The notes beneath the pieces are model-generated. The model had not been told where the DNA came from. It was given only the letters and a program-made list of their open reading frames with translations, and made no database searches. Shown piece after piece: positions 29,700-38,573 of a DNA stretch of 58,211 nucleotides. Each line of letters opens with the position of its first letter. Position 1 is the stretch's first letter. A program made the position numbers and the translations under genes. Source of the DNA: an uncultured Clostridium sp. (GTDB taxonomy: Bacteria; Bacillota_I; Bacilli_A; RF39; UBA660). The stretch covers positions 1 through 58,211 of the forward strand of contig CABUQZ010000011.1 of the NCBI GenBank assembly GCA_902493795.1, given 5' to 3'.

Positions 29700-31623
29700 A
29701 ATTGTTACTAATTACCCATGGACTACTTTGAGTACCATTTCCACTAGTAGTAAGTATTGTTGATTTTAATACAACTACAGGTCTTACTCCATAAGAACGA
29801 AGTGTAGTTCCTGCTAATGATCCAGATGCTCTTACTCCCCACATAGTCATTCCATCTTGTTTAGCAGTTGCTAAGTAATAATGTCTTCCAGTTGCATGGA
29901 ATTTGTAATTTGTTTTATCAACTGTTGTACCTTGACATCCATTCATTCCTGGGCTATTACAAGATAGTACTGAAGCACTTTCGGCATAATTACGATTTAA
30001 ATATTCATTTGCTCGTGTATTTAGTTTACTGATAAATGCACTTGCTGATGATTTATCATGATACATACATTCTGGTACTCCAGCGTGTACTAATACTACT
30101 TTTCCATTATTTACAGATAATACAATCCATCCATTTTGTGGTTGAATGCCATTTACGTAATCTTGATCAAAGCACTTAGATCCTGAATTATTTTTTGATT
30201 GACCACTTGTATATCCCCAAGTAAATCCATCTTGTTTTTTTTCAGTTGTACTTGTCGTTGTCCAAACTCCAGCATCATAGTTAACATATTGACCTGGTTT
30301 AGCAACTGAAGAAAGTAATCTTCCATTTTTTATTGTAAATGATAAACTACAATATCCAACATTTCCATATGAGTCTTTTGTCATTCCATATACTGTATGA
30401 CTTCCAGCACTTGTTATATTTATTTTTGATTGTCCATTTAACGTTTGAGATTCAGCTATTCCATATTGAGTTACTGAAGCTCCGTTTGTTGTTGAACTAC
30501 TTAATATTGCTTGAACTTGTCCAATATAAGTATTACCTCCTGTACTTGTTCCAGCAAGCTTTATAGTACATGTTGGTCTAGATGTTTTTGAAGGGCTTGG
30601 TGGTGTTGGTGGATTTGGTGTTGATGGCGCTGGTCTTTTTATATCAATTGCACAGACATTTTCATTTCCAGCATTATCTTTAACGTATCCATATACTTTT
30701 GTTGTTCCATTTGCAGTTACTGTAAATGTCTCTTGTGAGTAATTTTTACTTATTCCAACTCCTTTAGCAGCAACATCTGATACACTATCTGTTGTTTCTT
30801 CAAATCCTACTGTTGGTTCATCTTTATACACACCATTAGATAATGTTCCACTAACTACCTTTAATTTACAGCTTGGTTTTTCTGAATCCTTCTTTACTGT
30901 GATACTACAGCTTCCTTCGTTTCCATTTGAATCAATAACATATCCTATCAAACTAGTTGTTTGGTTTTCTGTTACTGTGTATTTTTCTATATTATCCTTA
31001 GGAGGGTCAGCTCTTAGAACTTTATTAGTTTCTAGGTCTATTGCTTCTTTTTCTATATAATATTTAACAATACTTGTTGTATCACTATTTGAACTCATTG
31101 ATTTAAATCCAACATCTACATTAGATGTATAAAAATCATTATTTCCTAGTTTTCCATTTATTACTTCCAATTCACATTCAGGATTAGAAATATTTACTTT
31201 AACTACTATTTCACATGTTCCACTATTACCTGATTTATCTTCAACGTAACCTGTTAAATGGAATTCTCCAGATGCTTGAATTTTATAAGTTTGATTCTTT
31301 TTTGCTTTTTTGTAAGCATCATTTTCTGTTTTTCCTATACGTTCAAAGCTAACTTCATGTTCTGCTTTATCAGATACTTTTTGTACTGAAGCAAATCCTA
31401 CTTCAACTTTTTCTGAATAAACTCCATTAGCATTTGGTTTTATTCCATTTTTTACCTCAAGCTTACATTCAAGATTTTTCTTGGCTGGTTCTGGTGTTTT
31501 CTTCTTTCCAGATCCTCGTGTAAACAAAAATATAAGTAACAATATAATTAAAAGGACTACTACACCGATTATAATTAATAGATTTCTTCTTTTCCTTTTT
31601 ATTTCCTCTTCGTTATCGTACAT
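29698..31623 (-). CDS. Membrane-anchored surface protein: Ig-like repeats plus DUF6273-like domain
   Basis: 641 residues. A short charged cytoplasmic N-terminus is followed by a TM segment ('LLIIIGVVVLLIILLLIFLF', about 15-34). Four tandem repeats of 80-100 residues follow, each beginning with C-x-L-x-V or similar ('CKLEV', 'CELEV', 'CKLKV', 'CTIKL') and ending with 'GYVxDxxGNxGxC', resembling bacterial Ig-like folds. A Pro-rich hinge (PAPSTPNPPTPPSPSK) precedes repeat four. The C-terminal ~190 residues include 'NGWIVLSVNNGKVVLVHAG', 'YYLATAKQDGMTMWGVRASGS' and 'YGVRPVVVLKS...GNGTQSSPWVI', the ending typical of DUF6273-type domains in gut Bacillota. The start at ATG 31623 is 8 nt after SD AGGAG. 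Confidence 0.75.
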   Translation of the reverse strand: MYDNEEEIKRKRRNLLIIIGVVVLLIILLLIFLFTRGSGKKKTPEPAKKNLECKLEVKNGIKPNANGVYSEKVEVGFASVQKVSDKAEHEVSFERIGKTENDAYKKAKKNQTYKIQASGEFHLTGYVEDKSGNSGTCEIVVKVNISNPECELEVINGKLGNNDFYTSNVDVGFKSMSSNSDTTSIVKYYIEKEAIDLETNKVLRADPPKDNIEKYTVTENQTTSLIGYVIDSNGNEGSCSITVKKDSEKPSCKLKVVSGTLSNGVYKDEPTVGFEETTDSVSDVAAKGVGISKNYSQETFTVTANGTTKVYGYVKDNAGNENVCAIDIKRPAPSTPNPPTPPSPSKTSRPTCTIKLAGTSTGGNTYIGQVQAILSSSTTNGASVTQYGIAESQTLNGQSKINITSAGSHTVYGMTKDSYGNVGYCSLSFTIKNGRLLSSVAKPGQYVNYDAGVWTTTSTTEKKQDGFTWGYTSGQSKNNSGSKCFDQDYVNGIQPQNGWIVLSVNNGKVVLVHAGVPECMYHDKSSASAFISKLNTRANEYLNRNYAESASVLSCNSPGMNGCQGTTVDKTNYKFHATGRHYYLATAKQDGMTMWGVRASGSLAGTTLRSYGVRPVVVLKSTILTTSGNGTQSSPWVISNN

Positions 31624-31684
31624 AACCATCTCTCCTATGATATCTTTAATTATATTTTAGCCTACTAAATTATCTATGTCAATT

Positions 31685-31718
31685 AAAGAAACAAGAAAGT
31701 GTGTAAATCACTTTCTTG
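31685..31718 (-). terminator. Terminator of the YugP-methyltransferase operon
   Basis: Perfect 10-bp stem CAAGAAAGTG/CACTTTCTTG overlapping the methyltransferase stop, followed on the minus strand by TTTCTTT. Confidence 0.8.
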
Positions 31719-32346
31719 CTATTATTAGTCGATAATTATCTTTATCTACAGGTTTAACTTCTATCTCTTTATAATTAACTTCTCTTAATATATGCTCCTC
31801 TGAATCAAGAGAAAGAGGAGTATCACAATGTGGGCGTACGTCTTTAAATTTGTAATAATCTTCTAGTAATTTTTGTTCTTCTTCTGTTGAGCTTGCTATC
31901 TTATCAGAATTTATAAATATACCATCTTCTTTTAAAGAATCATATATTTTTTTATATAACTTTATTTTATCTTCTCTATTAAAGTGATGTAATGCAGATG
32001 TAGATATTACGGCATCATAATTATTTCCAAAGTCTACTTCAAAAAAATCTCCAGAAATAATTTGCACTCTATCTTTAAATGGTCTTTCCTTTAACTTTTC
32101 TAGCATTTTTTCAGAAATATCTATTGCTGTTATGTGTGCGTTTGGCTTAATTTCAAACAAGTGAATTAATTCAAGCCCAGTACCTGCACCTAAATCTAGT
32201 ATTTCCATATCACTTTCTCTTAATGAGTCTGCAAGAGCATTTTTCGTTCTTAAAAATTGTTCGTGAACATCATCGTATGTATCTATCTTGTTATTAAAAA
32301 AATTTCTCATATTTTGATTTCTTTCATTTAAGTCCATTTTAATCAT
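31708..32346 (-). CDS. Class I SAM-dependent methyltransferase
   Basis: Rossmann-fold methyltransferase of ~212 residues. SAM-binding motif I is 'ILDLGAGTGLELI' (about 52-64), followed by the acidic ribose-binding 'ITAIDISEKML', and motif III-like 'YDAVISTSALHHFNREDKIKLYKKIYDSLKEDGIF'. The HH in the post-II region is typical of small-molecule or ubiE-like methyltransferases. The substrate is unknown. I chose ATG 32346, which overlaps the end of the yugP gene by 8 nt with SD GGAAGAAG. ATG 32337 is also possible. It is translationally coupled to the protease gene. Confidence 0.8.
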   Translation of the reverse strand: MIKMDLNERNQNMRNFFNNKIDTYDDVHEQFLRTKNALADSLRESDMEILDLGAGTGLELIHLFEIKPNAHITAIDISEKMLEKLKERPFKDRVQIISGDFFEVDFGNNYDAVISTSALHHFNREDKIKLYKKIYDSLKEDGIFINSDKIASSTEEEQKLLEDYYKFKDVRPHCDTPLSLDSEEHILREVNYKEIEVKPVDKDNYRLIIARK

Positions 32347-33016
32347 CACTTCTTCCAAATATTAATATTAATCTTAAAACTTGTATTATTGTTGTTGCAA
32401 GGCTTGCTACATAAGTTAGGGCAGCTGATGTTAGCATAACTTTTCCACCTTGATATTCATCATTTGTTAAAAACATTTCCTTTTTCACTTCGTTTAGTCC
32501 TCTTCTTGAGGCATTAAATTCAACTGGCAATGTTATTAATTGAAAAAGTAATATTACCATTTCTGCTATTATACCTATCCATATTAACCCAAGCATACTC
32601 ATTATGCTTCCTAGTAATATTGCAAAATAACCAGCATATGAACATAAATTTACAACTGGTACTAGCATACTCCTTATTCTTAAAAATGAATATCCTTCCT
32701 TATCTTGAATTGCATGTCCACATTCATGGCAAGCAACTGCTACTGAAGCTACTGAAGCATCATTATATATATTTTTTGAAAGTCTTATAACTCTTTTAGT
32801 TGGATCGTAGTGATCTGATAAATACCCTCCAGTTTCTTCTACTTTGATATCAGTTAACCCATGTTTATCAAGTATTATTCTTGCTACTTCTTTCCCTGTA
32901 TATCCTTTTTGACTTTTTACTTTAGAATATTTGCTATAACTCGAAGAAATAAAAGCTTGTGCTCCTAAAGTAATTAACAAAGAAAGAATAGCTAATCCAT
33001 ATATTAATAACTCCAT
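32339..33016 (-). CDS. yugP: YugP-type neutral zinc metallopeptidase
   Basis: Membrane zinc peptidase of the Zn_peptidase_2 (YugP) family. Zinc motif HECGH is at 97-101, after 'LSDHYDPTKRVIRLSKNIYNDASVASVAVAC' and before 'AIQDKEGYSFLRIRSMLVPVV'. The N-terminus is a TM, with two or three more TMs following the active site ('YAGYFAILLGSIMSMLGLIWIGIIAEMVILLFQLITLPVEFNAS' region) and one at the C-terminus. It is 225 residues, full length. Its downstream neighbour is a methyltransferase. A catalytically dead paralogue lies at 27545-28216. Confidence 0.9.
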   Translation of the reverse strand: MELLIYGLAILSLLITLGAQAFISSSYSKYSKVKSQKGYTGKEVARIILDKHGLTDIKVEETGGYLSDHYDPTKRVIRLSKNIYNDASVASVAVACHECGHAIQDKEGYSFLRIRSMLVPVVNLCSYAGYFAILLGSIMSMLGLIWIGIIAEMVILLFQLITLPVEFNASRRGLNEVKKEMFLTNDEYQGGKVMLTSAALTYVASLATTIIQVLRLILIFGRSDD

Positions 33017-33074
33017 ATTATCCTCCTTTACTTCAAATAACTTTACTACGAAATTATGGTTAAATTATGATAAT

Positions 33075-33848
33075 TTACTTATTTATTTCATTTAGATATT
33101 CTACTTTATCTTTTTCTAAATACCTTTCAAAATAACTGTTGTCTTTCCAATACGAAATTAAAGAGAAAGGCTTTTCATTTTTTTCGCTATTTTCATTTTG
33201 AATTAATTTTAGTTTATCATCAATTATTTCTATTGCTGCTTCATTAGATACTGCAATTCCAATTAAGTTATTATCTTTTAAGATATTCTTTACTTCATCT
33301 AACCTTTCTTTTTCATTACAGTGCGGGGTAAATAAATAATTCATTATACCTAAACATCTTACTCCTATATATGGTTGATCACTACCATATAATATTTTTA
33401 AAGAGTCACTAGTGCATTCTTTAAACCAACATCCAGCACCAGCTGATACACCACACATTACTTTCCCGCTTTGCCAAGATTTCTTTAATACTTCATCAAA
33501 TTTAGTTTTTTTCCACAACCTTATCATATTGATGGTGTTTCCTCCACCAACGTAAATTATGTCCGATAATCCAATTAAGTTATTTACTTTATCCTCATCT
33601 CTTAATTCATTTGTTTTTAAAATTTTACAATTGCAGTTTAACTTTGAATAAACGGATTTTACAATTTCAAAATTTCTTTGTTCTTCACTAGGATTTGCAT
33701 GACCTAAAAACAAAAAATTAGGACTATTTTTTTCTGTTAGCCTTACTATTTCTTTATCAATAGAATCTGGTTTAAGTTTTAATATATCTTCATAATTTTG
33801 TAATTTAGTGTGGTTTTTTCCACCGATTGCTACAATTATATTAGTCAT
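33075..33848 (-). CDS. Peptidase S51 (PepE-like) family protein
   Basis: Serine peptidase of family S51 (aspartyl dipeptidase / cyanophycinase-like), cytosolic. 'IIVAIGG' opens the fold. 'DIIYVGGGNTINMIRLWK' (about 93-110) is the conserved GGGNT turn, and the nucleophile Ser sits in 'MCGVSAGAGCWF' (about 131-142). The later 'FTPHCNEKERLDEV' supplies the catalytic His region. It is 257 residues, slightly longer than PepE (~230). It overlaps the upstream GT2 gene by 8 bp, so it is coupled to the two-glycosyltransferase operon. The substrate is unknown. Confidence 0.82.
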   Translation of the reverse strand: MTNIIVAIGGKNHTKLQNYEDILKLKPDSIDKEIVRLTEKNSPNFLFLGHANPSEEQRNFEIVKSVYSKLNCNCKILKTNELRDEDKVNNLIGLSDIIYVGGGNTINMIRLWKKTKFDEVLKKSWQSGKVMCGVSAGAGCWFKECTSDSLKILYGSDQPYIGVRCLGIMNYLFTPHCNEKERLDEVKNILKDNNLIGIAVSNEAAIEIIDDKLKLIQNENSEKNEKPFSLISYWKDNSYFERYLEKDKVEYLNEINK

Positions 33849-34482
33849 TTTGATCCCTTTTTACAATAATATTTGAACGTATTATTCTTTTAGTGTGTTT
33901 TTCTTTCTTTGGGCCGAATCTATTACTTAGACAATGATCTAATGCTTTAAAGTTATAAACATAAATTGGTTCATCGATAAATGTTTCTTTTCCAGGTTTC
34001 AATTTTTTATTAAAGATTACATCTTCACTATAATTTATTGCCTCATCAAACTTCATACCTTCTATCATTTCTTTTCGGTAGACAACAGCCCATACTGTAT
34101 AGTTCCAAAATGTTTCTTTACTATTTATTTTTATTTCACCGTTACTGTATTTCCAAGAAAGATAGCAATAATCGAATCCCTCTTCTATTTTCTCCATTAT
34201 TCTTTTTATGTAATTTTCCAAAACATCATCATCTGAGTCTATAAATGTTATGTAATCACCCTTGGCATAGAAAAGGCCTAAATTTCTTGGAACACTTGCA
34301 TTTCCACTATTGTAAGACAAATGAACTACTTTAGCTTTTATATCGTCTAGTCTTCTTTCATTACACCCATCATCTACAATTATCCATTCAATATCATCCG
34401 TCAATTGTGGCTCTAAATGTTCTGCAAGGCGTTTTGTTAATTCATAAGACTTGTAATATGGTGTTATAATACTTAATTTCAT
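33841..34482 (-). CDS. Short family 2 glycosyltransferase, tandem paralogue A
   Basis: GT2-type enzyme of 213 residues: 'LSIITPYYKSYELTKRLAEHL' at the start, 'WIIVDDGCNERRLDD', 'NSGNASVPRNLGLFYAKGDYITFIDSDDDVLENYI' with DSDDD as the metal-binding motif (about 81-85). It shares long identical stretches over the first ~95 residues with its upstream neighbour (34479-35123), and the C-terminal acceptor part has diverged. The 4-bp overlap with that neighbour shows coupling. It is shorter than typical GT2 proteins (~300) but both paralogues have the same length, so this looks like the family's normal size. Confidence 0.85.
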   Translation of the reverse strand: MKLSIITPYYKSYELTKRLAEHLEPQLTDDIEWIIVDDGCNERRLDDIKAKVVHLSYNSGNASVPRNLGLFYAKGDYITFIDSDDDVLENYIKRIMEKIEEGFDYCYLSWKYSNGEIKINSKETFWNYTVWAVVYRKEMIEGMKFDEAINYSEDVIFNKKLKPGKETFIDEPIYVYNFKALDHCLSNRFGPKKEKHTKRIIRSNIIVKRDQND

Positions 34483-35123
34483 AGATACACTTCTTCCTCT
34501 AACTTCTTCTCTATTAAAAGCTTTTCAACAGGTCTTTTCCTTTTTATTTCCTGTCCACCAAATCGTTTTGTAATGCTATCGCTTCTAATATTATAAATAT
34601 ATAAAATATCTGGTATATTTGTTTTTACTCCATCTTTTAATCTCATTAGAAAATCTTTATCTTCTCCATAATTAATTGTAGGATTAAATTTTTCATTTCC
34701 AATTACTTTTCTATTAAACACACAATTCCATACTACCGTATTCCAATCTGGTGGTTTATCATTGATAATGCAAGTATAGCCATTACTACACTTCCATGAA
34801 ATATAACAGTAATCAAATTCTTCTTTTATTTTGTCTAAAATTTTATCAACATATATATCAGTAATATCATCATCTGAGTCTATAAATGCTATATATTCCC
34901 CTTTAGCATAGAAAAGCCCTAAATTTCTTGGGGTGCTAGCATTTCCACTATTGTTACTTAAATGAATTACTTTTGCGTTTATATCATCTAGTCTTCTTTC
35001 ATTACATCCGTCATCAATAATGATCCACTCTACTTCATCTGTTAATTGTGGTGTTAAGTGCTCTGCAAGACGCTTTGTATACTCATACGTTTTGTAATAA
35101 GGTGTTATAATACTTAGCTTCAT
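34479..35123 (-). CDS. Short family 2 glycosyltransferase, tandem paralogue B
   Basis: 214-residue GT2 enzyme, first gene of the GT-GT-peptidase operon. Motifs match its neighbour: 'LSIITPYYKTYEYTKRLAEHL', 'WIIIDDGCNERRLDD', 'NSGNASTPRNLGLFYAKGEYIAFIDSDDD'. The C-terminus differs and is Lys-rich ('EIKRKRPVEKLLIEKKL'). The conservation gradient points to a tandem duplication followed by acceptor-domain divergence. It is presumably involved in surface glycan synthesis, but no lipid carrier or polymerase gene is adjacent. Confidence 0.85.
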   Translation of the reverse strand: MKLSIITPYYKTYEYTKRLAEHLTPQLTDEVEWIIIDDGCNERRLDDINAKVIHLSNNSGNASTPRNLGLFYAKGEYIAFIDSDDDITDIYVDKILDKIKEEFDYCYISWKCSNGYTCIINDKPPDWNTVVWNCVFNRKVIGNEKFNPTINYGEDKDFLMRLKDGVKTNIPDILYIYNIRSDSITKRFGGQEIKRKRPVEKLLIEKKLEEEVYL

Positions 35124-35162
35124 ATATACCTCGTATCTTATTGTATTTTTTTATAATGTTAA

Positions 35163-35972
35163 TTATTTATTTTCAAAGTAATTATTCTTTTTCCCAAACA
35201 TCGCCTTAATAAATCTTCCACAAGCTCTTCTTTTAGTTAACCACACGAACTTAACATTATTTTTTTTATTTTTATCAATTTTATCTACCATAAATTTAGC
35301 AATTGTTTCTGGTCTATCACCTAAAATATTATAAACATTTTTTGTTTTTTCACTTAAATTTATTTTTTCCCCATCTCCTAGTGATGTATTAACAAAATTA
35401 GTAATCATAATTCCAGGAGTAATTTTACCAACAAATACATTTGTTTTTGCTTCTTTAGTTTCTTTAGCAAGGGCCTCAGTAAAATATGTCACTGCTCTTT
35501 TACTTGTCCCATATATTGAAAGTCCTAGCATTGTTGCATTATCTGAACCATATCCTTCAACATTATATATTTGTCCACAATGTTGGTTAATCATAACCTT
35601 CATAATATTTTTTGAACAGATTATAGTTCCTTTCAAATCGATATCAATAAGTCTTTCGATATCCTTTGTTTCTAGTTCCCATATTGCTTTCATAGGTTGA
35701 TTAACTCCTGCATTATTAATCCATATATCGATTGTTTTGAACTCCTTAATTGTGCTTTCAATTAATTTTTTTACACTTTCTTCATTTGTAATATCACATA
35801 CATAAGATAAGATTTTTCCATTTCCTTTTTCCTTAGATAGATTTTCTTTAGCAATTTCTAAAGCTTCGCTATTTACATCACACATTACTACATTGTAATT
35901 TTTCTTATAGAAAAGTTTTAACATTTCATAACCAAAACCTCTTGCACTACCTGTAATTACTACTGTTCTCAT
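35163..35972 (-). CDS. Short-chain dehydrogenase/reductase (SDR)
   Basis: NAD(P)-dependent oxidoreductase with a classical SDR layout: cofactor-binding 'VVITGSARGFGYEML' (TGxxxGxG, 7-14), 'CDITNEESV', 'WINNAGVNQP' (NNAG, about 89-92), catalytic 'YGTSKRAV' with Tyr near 154 and Lys four residues later. The usual catalytic Ser region reads 'GLSIYGTSK', with 'VEGYGSDNATMLGLS' before it. It is 269 residues. It lies 8 bp after the S66 peptidase gene and likely in its operon. The substrate is unknown. Confidence 0.85.
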   Translation of the reverse strand: MRTVVITGSARGFGYEMLKLFYKKNYNVVMCDVNSEALEIAKENLSKEKGNGKILSYVCDITNEESVKKLIESTIKEFKTIDIWINNAGVNQPMKAIWELETKDIERLIDIDLKGTIICSKNIMKVMINQHCGQIYNVEGYGSDNATMLGLSIYGTSKRAVTYFTEALAKETKEAKTNVFVGKITPGIMITNFVNTSLGDGEKINLSEKTKNVYNILGDRPETIAKFMVDKIDKNKKNNVKFVWLTKRRACGRFIKAMFGKKNNYFENK

Positions 35973-35980
35973 TTTACCAA

Positions 35981-36994
35981 TTACTTCAATTCAAAACAAA
36001 TTGAACCCTTTCCATTTTTTACTTTAATTGTTGCAAATGCACCATTAATTATTGTTAAGCATGGTGCTTTATGTGAAATATCAGCATCGTATATAATTTT
36101 GATTCCTAAGTTACTTATTACACTATCTTCTAAACAAGATTTTACATCGTAATCGAAATATGTCTTAGTTGATCCAAATCTTCCAAAGATTATACATTTT
36201 GTGTATTTAAAATATTCTAGCTCATTTAATTTCCACAATGTTCTTATTGTTTCTTCCATACTTAACTCACAGTTATCAAAGTACCAGATTATCCCGTCAT
36301 CTTTATATTTTTCATTAAAATCTTTAGTTCCATCGTATTTTGTCCCTGCTAGTTCTGAAATAATATCAAAGCATCCCCCTATTATTCTTCCTTTTATGTT
36401 TACCTCTTTATTATCTAATGTTTTCCAATATACTTTTTCTGTAAGATTGCTGCATTCAAGTCCAGTTACTCTTTCTATTGGAACTTCTTCATATAATTCA
36501 CTACTATTTTCAGTTACTAAATTTCCTTTTATAATATCAAGGAAATCTTTATCACTTTGTAATAGTTTTTCTGCTCCTAAAGAGCTAAAGTTTGAGCCAT
36601 AAATCGTTGCAACATCGTATTTTGTAGTTATTGGAAATAATAGTCCTGTTGGATCTGAAAAACCACACACATATTTAGGACTCTCTTTAATAAAATCAAA
36701 ATTAACATATGGTAACATTTCTACTAGGAACTCACCACCATTTAATGCAATAATCATATTAATGTTTTTATCTTTTAGCATTTCATTAAATTCTTTAGCT
36801 CTTTCTTCTTTCGTGGCACTTCTTCCAACGTTATTTTTAAACGCATTTTTAGATAGCACTACATTATATCCTAAAGACTCAACTCTTTTTACTGCATTTT
36901 TTATTCTATTTCTTTTTAATTCATCATTTGCTCCTTTAGATGGTGCTGGAACTCCGATTGTGTCTTTTTCTTTTAAAAAACTTGGGTATATCAT
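35981..36994 (-). CDS. S66 family LD-carboxypeptidase / MccF-like
   Basis: Serine peptidase of family S66, which contains peptidoglycan LD-carboxypeptidases and microcin C self-immunity MccF. The N-terminal 'DTIGVPAPSKGANDELKRNRIKNAVKRVESLGYNVVLSKNAF' and 'ALNGGEFLVEMLPYVNFDFI' are typical, and the nucleophile Ser is in 'VCGFSDPTGLL' (about 109-119). C-terminal 'GRIIGGCFDII', 'IWYFDNCELS' (Glu of the triad) and 'DISHKAPCLTIINGA' (His) complete the triad. The 'FSDPTGLL' and acidic 'EE' context is closer to MccF-like members than to LdcA. It is 337 residues. The ATGA overlap with rdgB indicates coupling. Confidence 0.85.
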   Translation of the reverse strand: MIYPSFLKEKDTIGVPAPSKGANDELKRNRIKNAVKRVESLGYNVVLSKNAFKNNVGRSATKEERAKEFNEMLKDKNINMIIALNGGEFLVEMLPYVNFDFIKESPKYVCGFSDPTGLLFPITTKYDVATIYGSNFSSLGAEKLLQSDKDFLDIIKGNLVTENSSELYEEVPIERVTGLECSNLTEKVYWKTLDNKEVNIKGRIIGGCFDIISELAGTKYDGTKDFNEKYKDDGIIWYFDNCELSMEETIRTLWKLNELEYFKYTKCIIFGRFGSTKTYFDYDVKSCLEDSVISNLGIKIIYDADISHKAPCLTIINGAFATIKVKNGKGSICFELK

Positions 36995-37563
36995 AGAATC
37001 TCCTTCAATTTATTTGCTAAATCTATACTTGCTAAGTATCTTGCACTTATTTTATTTTTTTCGTCACTTTCAAGTTCTGCCAATGTTTTATTGTTTTCTA
37101 ACTCAAAAATAGGATCAAATCCAAATCCGTTTGTACCCCGAGGACTTGTTGTTATTTTTCCATTAATAATACCATTTCCTGCAACTATATTATTTCCATC
37201 ATAGTAGACAAGAGTACACACTACTTTAGCTGATTTATCTTGTAAGTTTTTTACTTTATCAATTAAAGCATTATTTATTTCTTCATCTTTTGCATTTTCT
37301 CCTAAGAATCTATGGGTTAATACTCCAGGAAAACCATCTAATTTATTTATACATAATCCTGAGTCATCTGCTATAACAGGCTCTTTTACAATATTATATA
37401 TTTCTTTAGCTTTTTTAAGAGCATTTCCATAGAATGTGCTTTCACTTTCATCAAATACAATGTTAACTCCTGATTCACTTAAGCTTTTTATTTCTTCAAA
37501 TACATTACCAAAAATAGACTTAAGTTCTTTTAATTTTCCCTTATTATTTGTTGCTAATATCAT
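36991..37563 (-). CDS. rdgB: XTP/dITP diphosphatase (HAM1/RdgB family)
   Basis: House-cleaning pyrophosphatase removing non-canonical purine nucleotides (ITP, XTP). 'ILATNNKGKLKELKSIF' at the N-terminus, 'YGNALKKAKEIYN', catalytic 'VIADDSGLCINKLDGFPGVLTHRFLG' (about 63-88) and 'SPRGTNGFGFDPIFEL' (about 138-153) are the family signatures. It is 190 residues, normal. First gene of an rdgB-S66 peptidase-SDR run. SD AAGAGGT. Confidence 0.95.
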   Translation of the reverse strand: MILATNNKGKLKELKSIFGNVFEEIKSLSESGVNIVFDESESTFYGNALKKAKEIYNIVKEPVIADDSGLCINKLDGFPGVLTHRFLGENAKDEEINNALIDKVKNLQDKSAKVVCTLVYYDGNNIVAGNGIINGKITTSPRGTNGFGFDPIFELENNKTLAELESDEKNKISARYLASIDLANKLKEIL

Positions 37564-37662
37564 ACTAACCTCTTACTATATTATTGTAACATAAAATTTT
37601 TCTTAGAAGGTATCTTAATATAAAATGCATTGACAGTTCTTTTTTAAATTAATCTACAATTA

Positions 37663-38214
37663 CTATGCTTCACTATTTTTCTTAATCAATTTAAGTTTTT
37701 TTCTTTTATCACTTTTTTGCTCTTTCATTTTTAATTTTGACATTATCTCTTCACTCAAAAAGAATTTAGCTGAACATGGTAATCCAATTGATTGAAGAAC
37801 TTCTCTTAGTGTTCTTAACTTATTATAATAATCTTGTAAATCTTCATTAGGATCAATTTCATAATCGTATATAATGTAATTTGGTATAGAAAAACCTAAC
37901 CTCATATTTAAAATATCTTCGGATGTTAATGTAGGTACTTCTAAATCATTTGAGAGTATTAATAAGGAAGATGTATTTTCCTTTATTCCTTTATTTATTA
38001 ATATTGGTTCTTTAATGTTATAATTTTTTTCATTGAAATTTAAATACTCTATTATGTGATGTATCCAATATTCATTTGTTTCTTTTTGAGAAAAAATATA
38101 ATTTATTAAATTGTTTAATTCATATTCACGAGTACTATTAATATTATTCCTTTGTAATATAATACGTTCTCTACATAATGATTGAAAATCTTTAAAATCG
38201 CTTAGTTTTTTCAT
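37663..38214 (-). CDS. Hypothetical protein, basic C-terminus
   Basis: 183 residues, not recognised. It is mostly helical-looking, no signal peptide or TM, with a highly charged tail (KLKMKEQKSDKRKKLKLIKKN). A good SD (AAAGGAGAT) and full frame support it as a real gene. It ends ~100 bp from rdgB, in the same direction, but has its own upstream region. No function is proposed. Confidence 0.6.
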   Translation of the reverse strand: MKKLSDFKDFQSLCRERIILQRNNINSTREYELNNLINYIFSQKETNEYWIHHIIEYLNFNEKNYNIKEPILINKGIKENTSSLLILSNDLEVPTLTSEDILNMRLGFSIPNYIIYDYEIDPNEDLQDYYNKLRTLREVLQSIGLPCSAKFFLSEEIMSKLKMKEQKSDKRKKLKLIKKNSEA

Positions 38215-38573
38215 TATAATCTCCTTTTATTATTGATAACACCTTTTTTACATAATTTAAAACTTTGTATTATATTATTTTCGCAATGATTACGCTTTTT
38301 TCTTCTTGAAAGATATGTAAGTGTTTTTTCTTATTTACTATTTTAGCATTTATTAGTTATTAAGTCTAAACTTATCATCAGTTATTAAGCCGACCACTTG
38401 ATTATAGGGTTCTGTGCTTTAACAAATAAAATATATAACTTAATATTGCAATCAATTATAAATGTCAACGTAATAACAATATGGGGTAGAATTAATTAAA
38501 AAAATGTGTTCTAAATATTGTAATTTCGAATTAATTAATCTATAATTGACATATAGTAGAGGAGTGAGTTTAT
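38215..38573. other. Divergent intergenic region with plus-strand promoter
   Basis: About 360 bp between the hypothetical gene (minus) and the zinc-ribbon DUF4234 gene (plus). It holds the plus-strand promoter at 38518-38546 and AT-rich sequence with a near-repeat of 'ttattagttattaag' around 38350-38388. No RNA gene was found. Confidence 0.5.
38518..38546 (+). promoter_or_regulatory. Promoter of the DUF4234-DUF2752 operon
   Basis: TTGTAA (38518-38523), 17-bp spacer, perfect TATAAT (38541-38546). SD GAGGAGTG follows. Confidence 0.65.
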
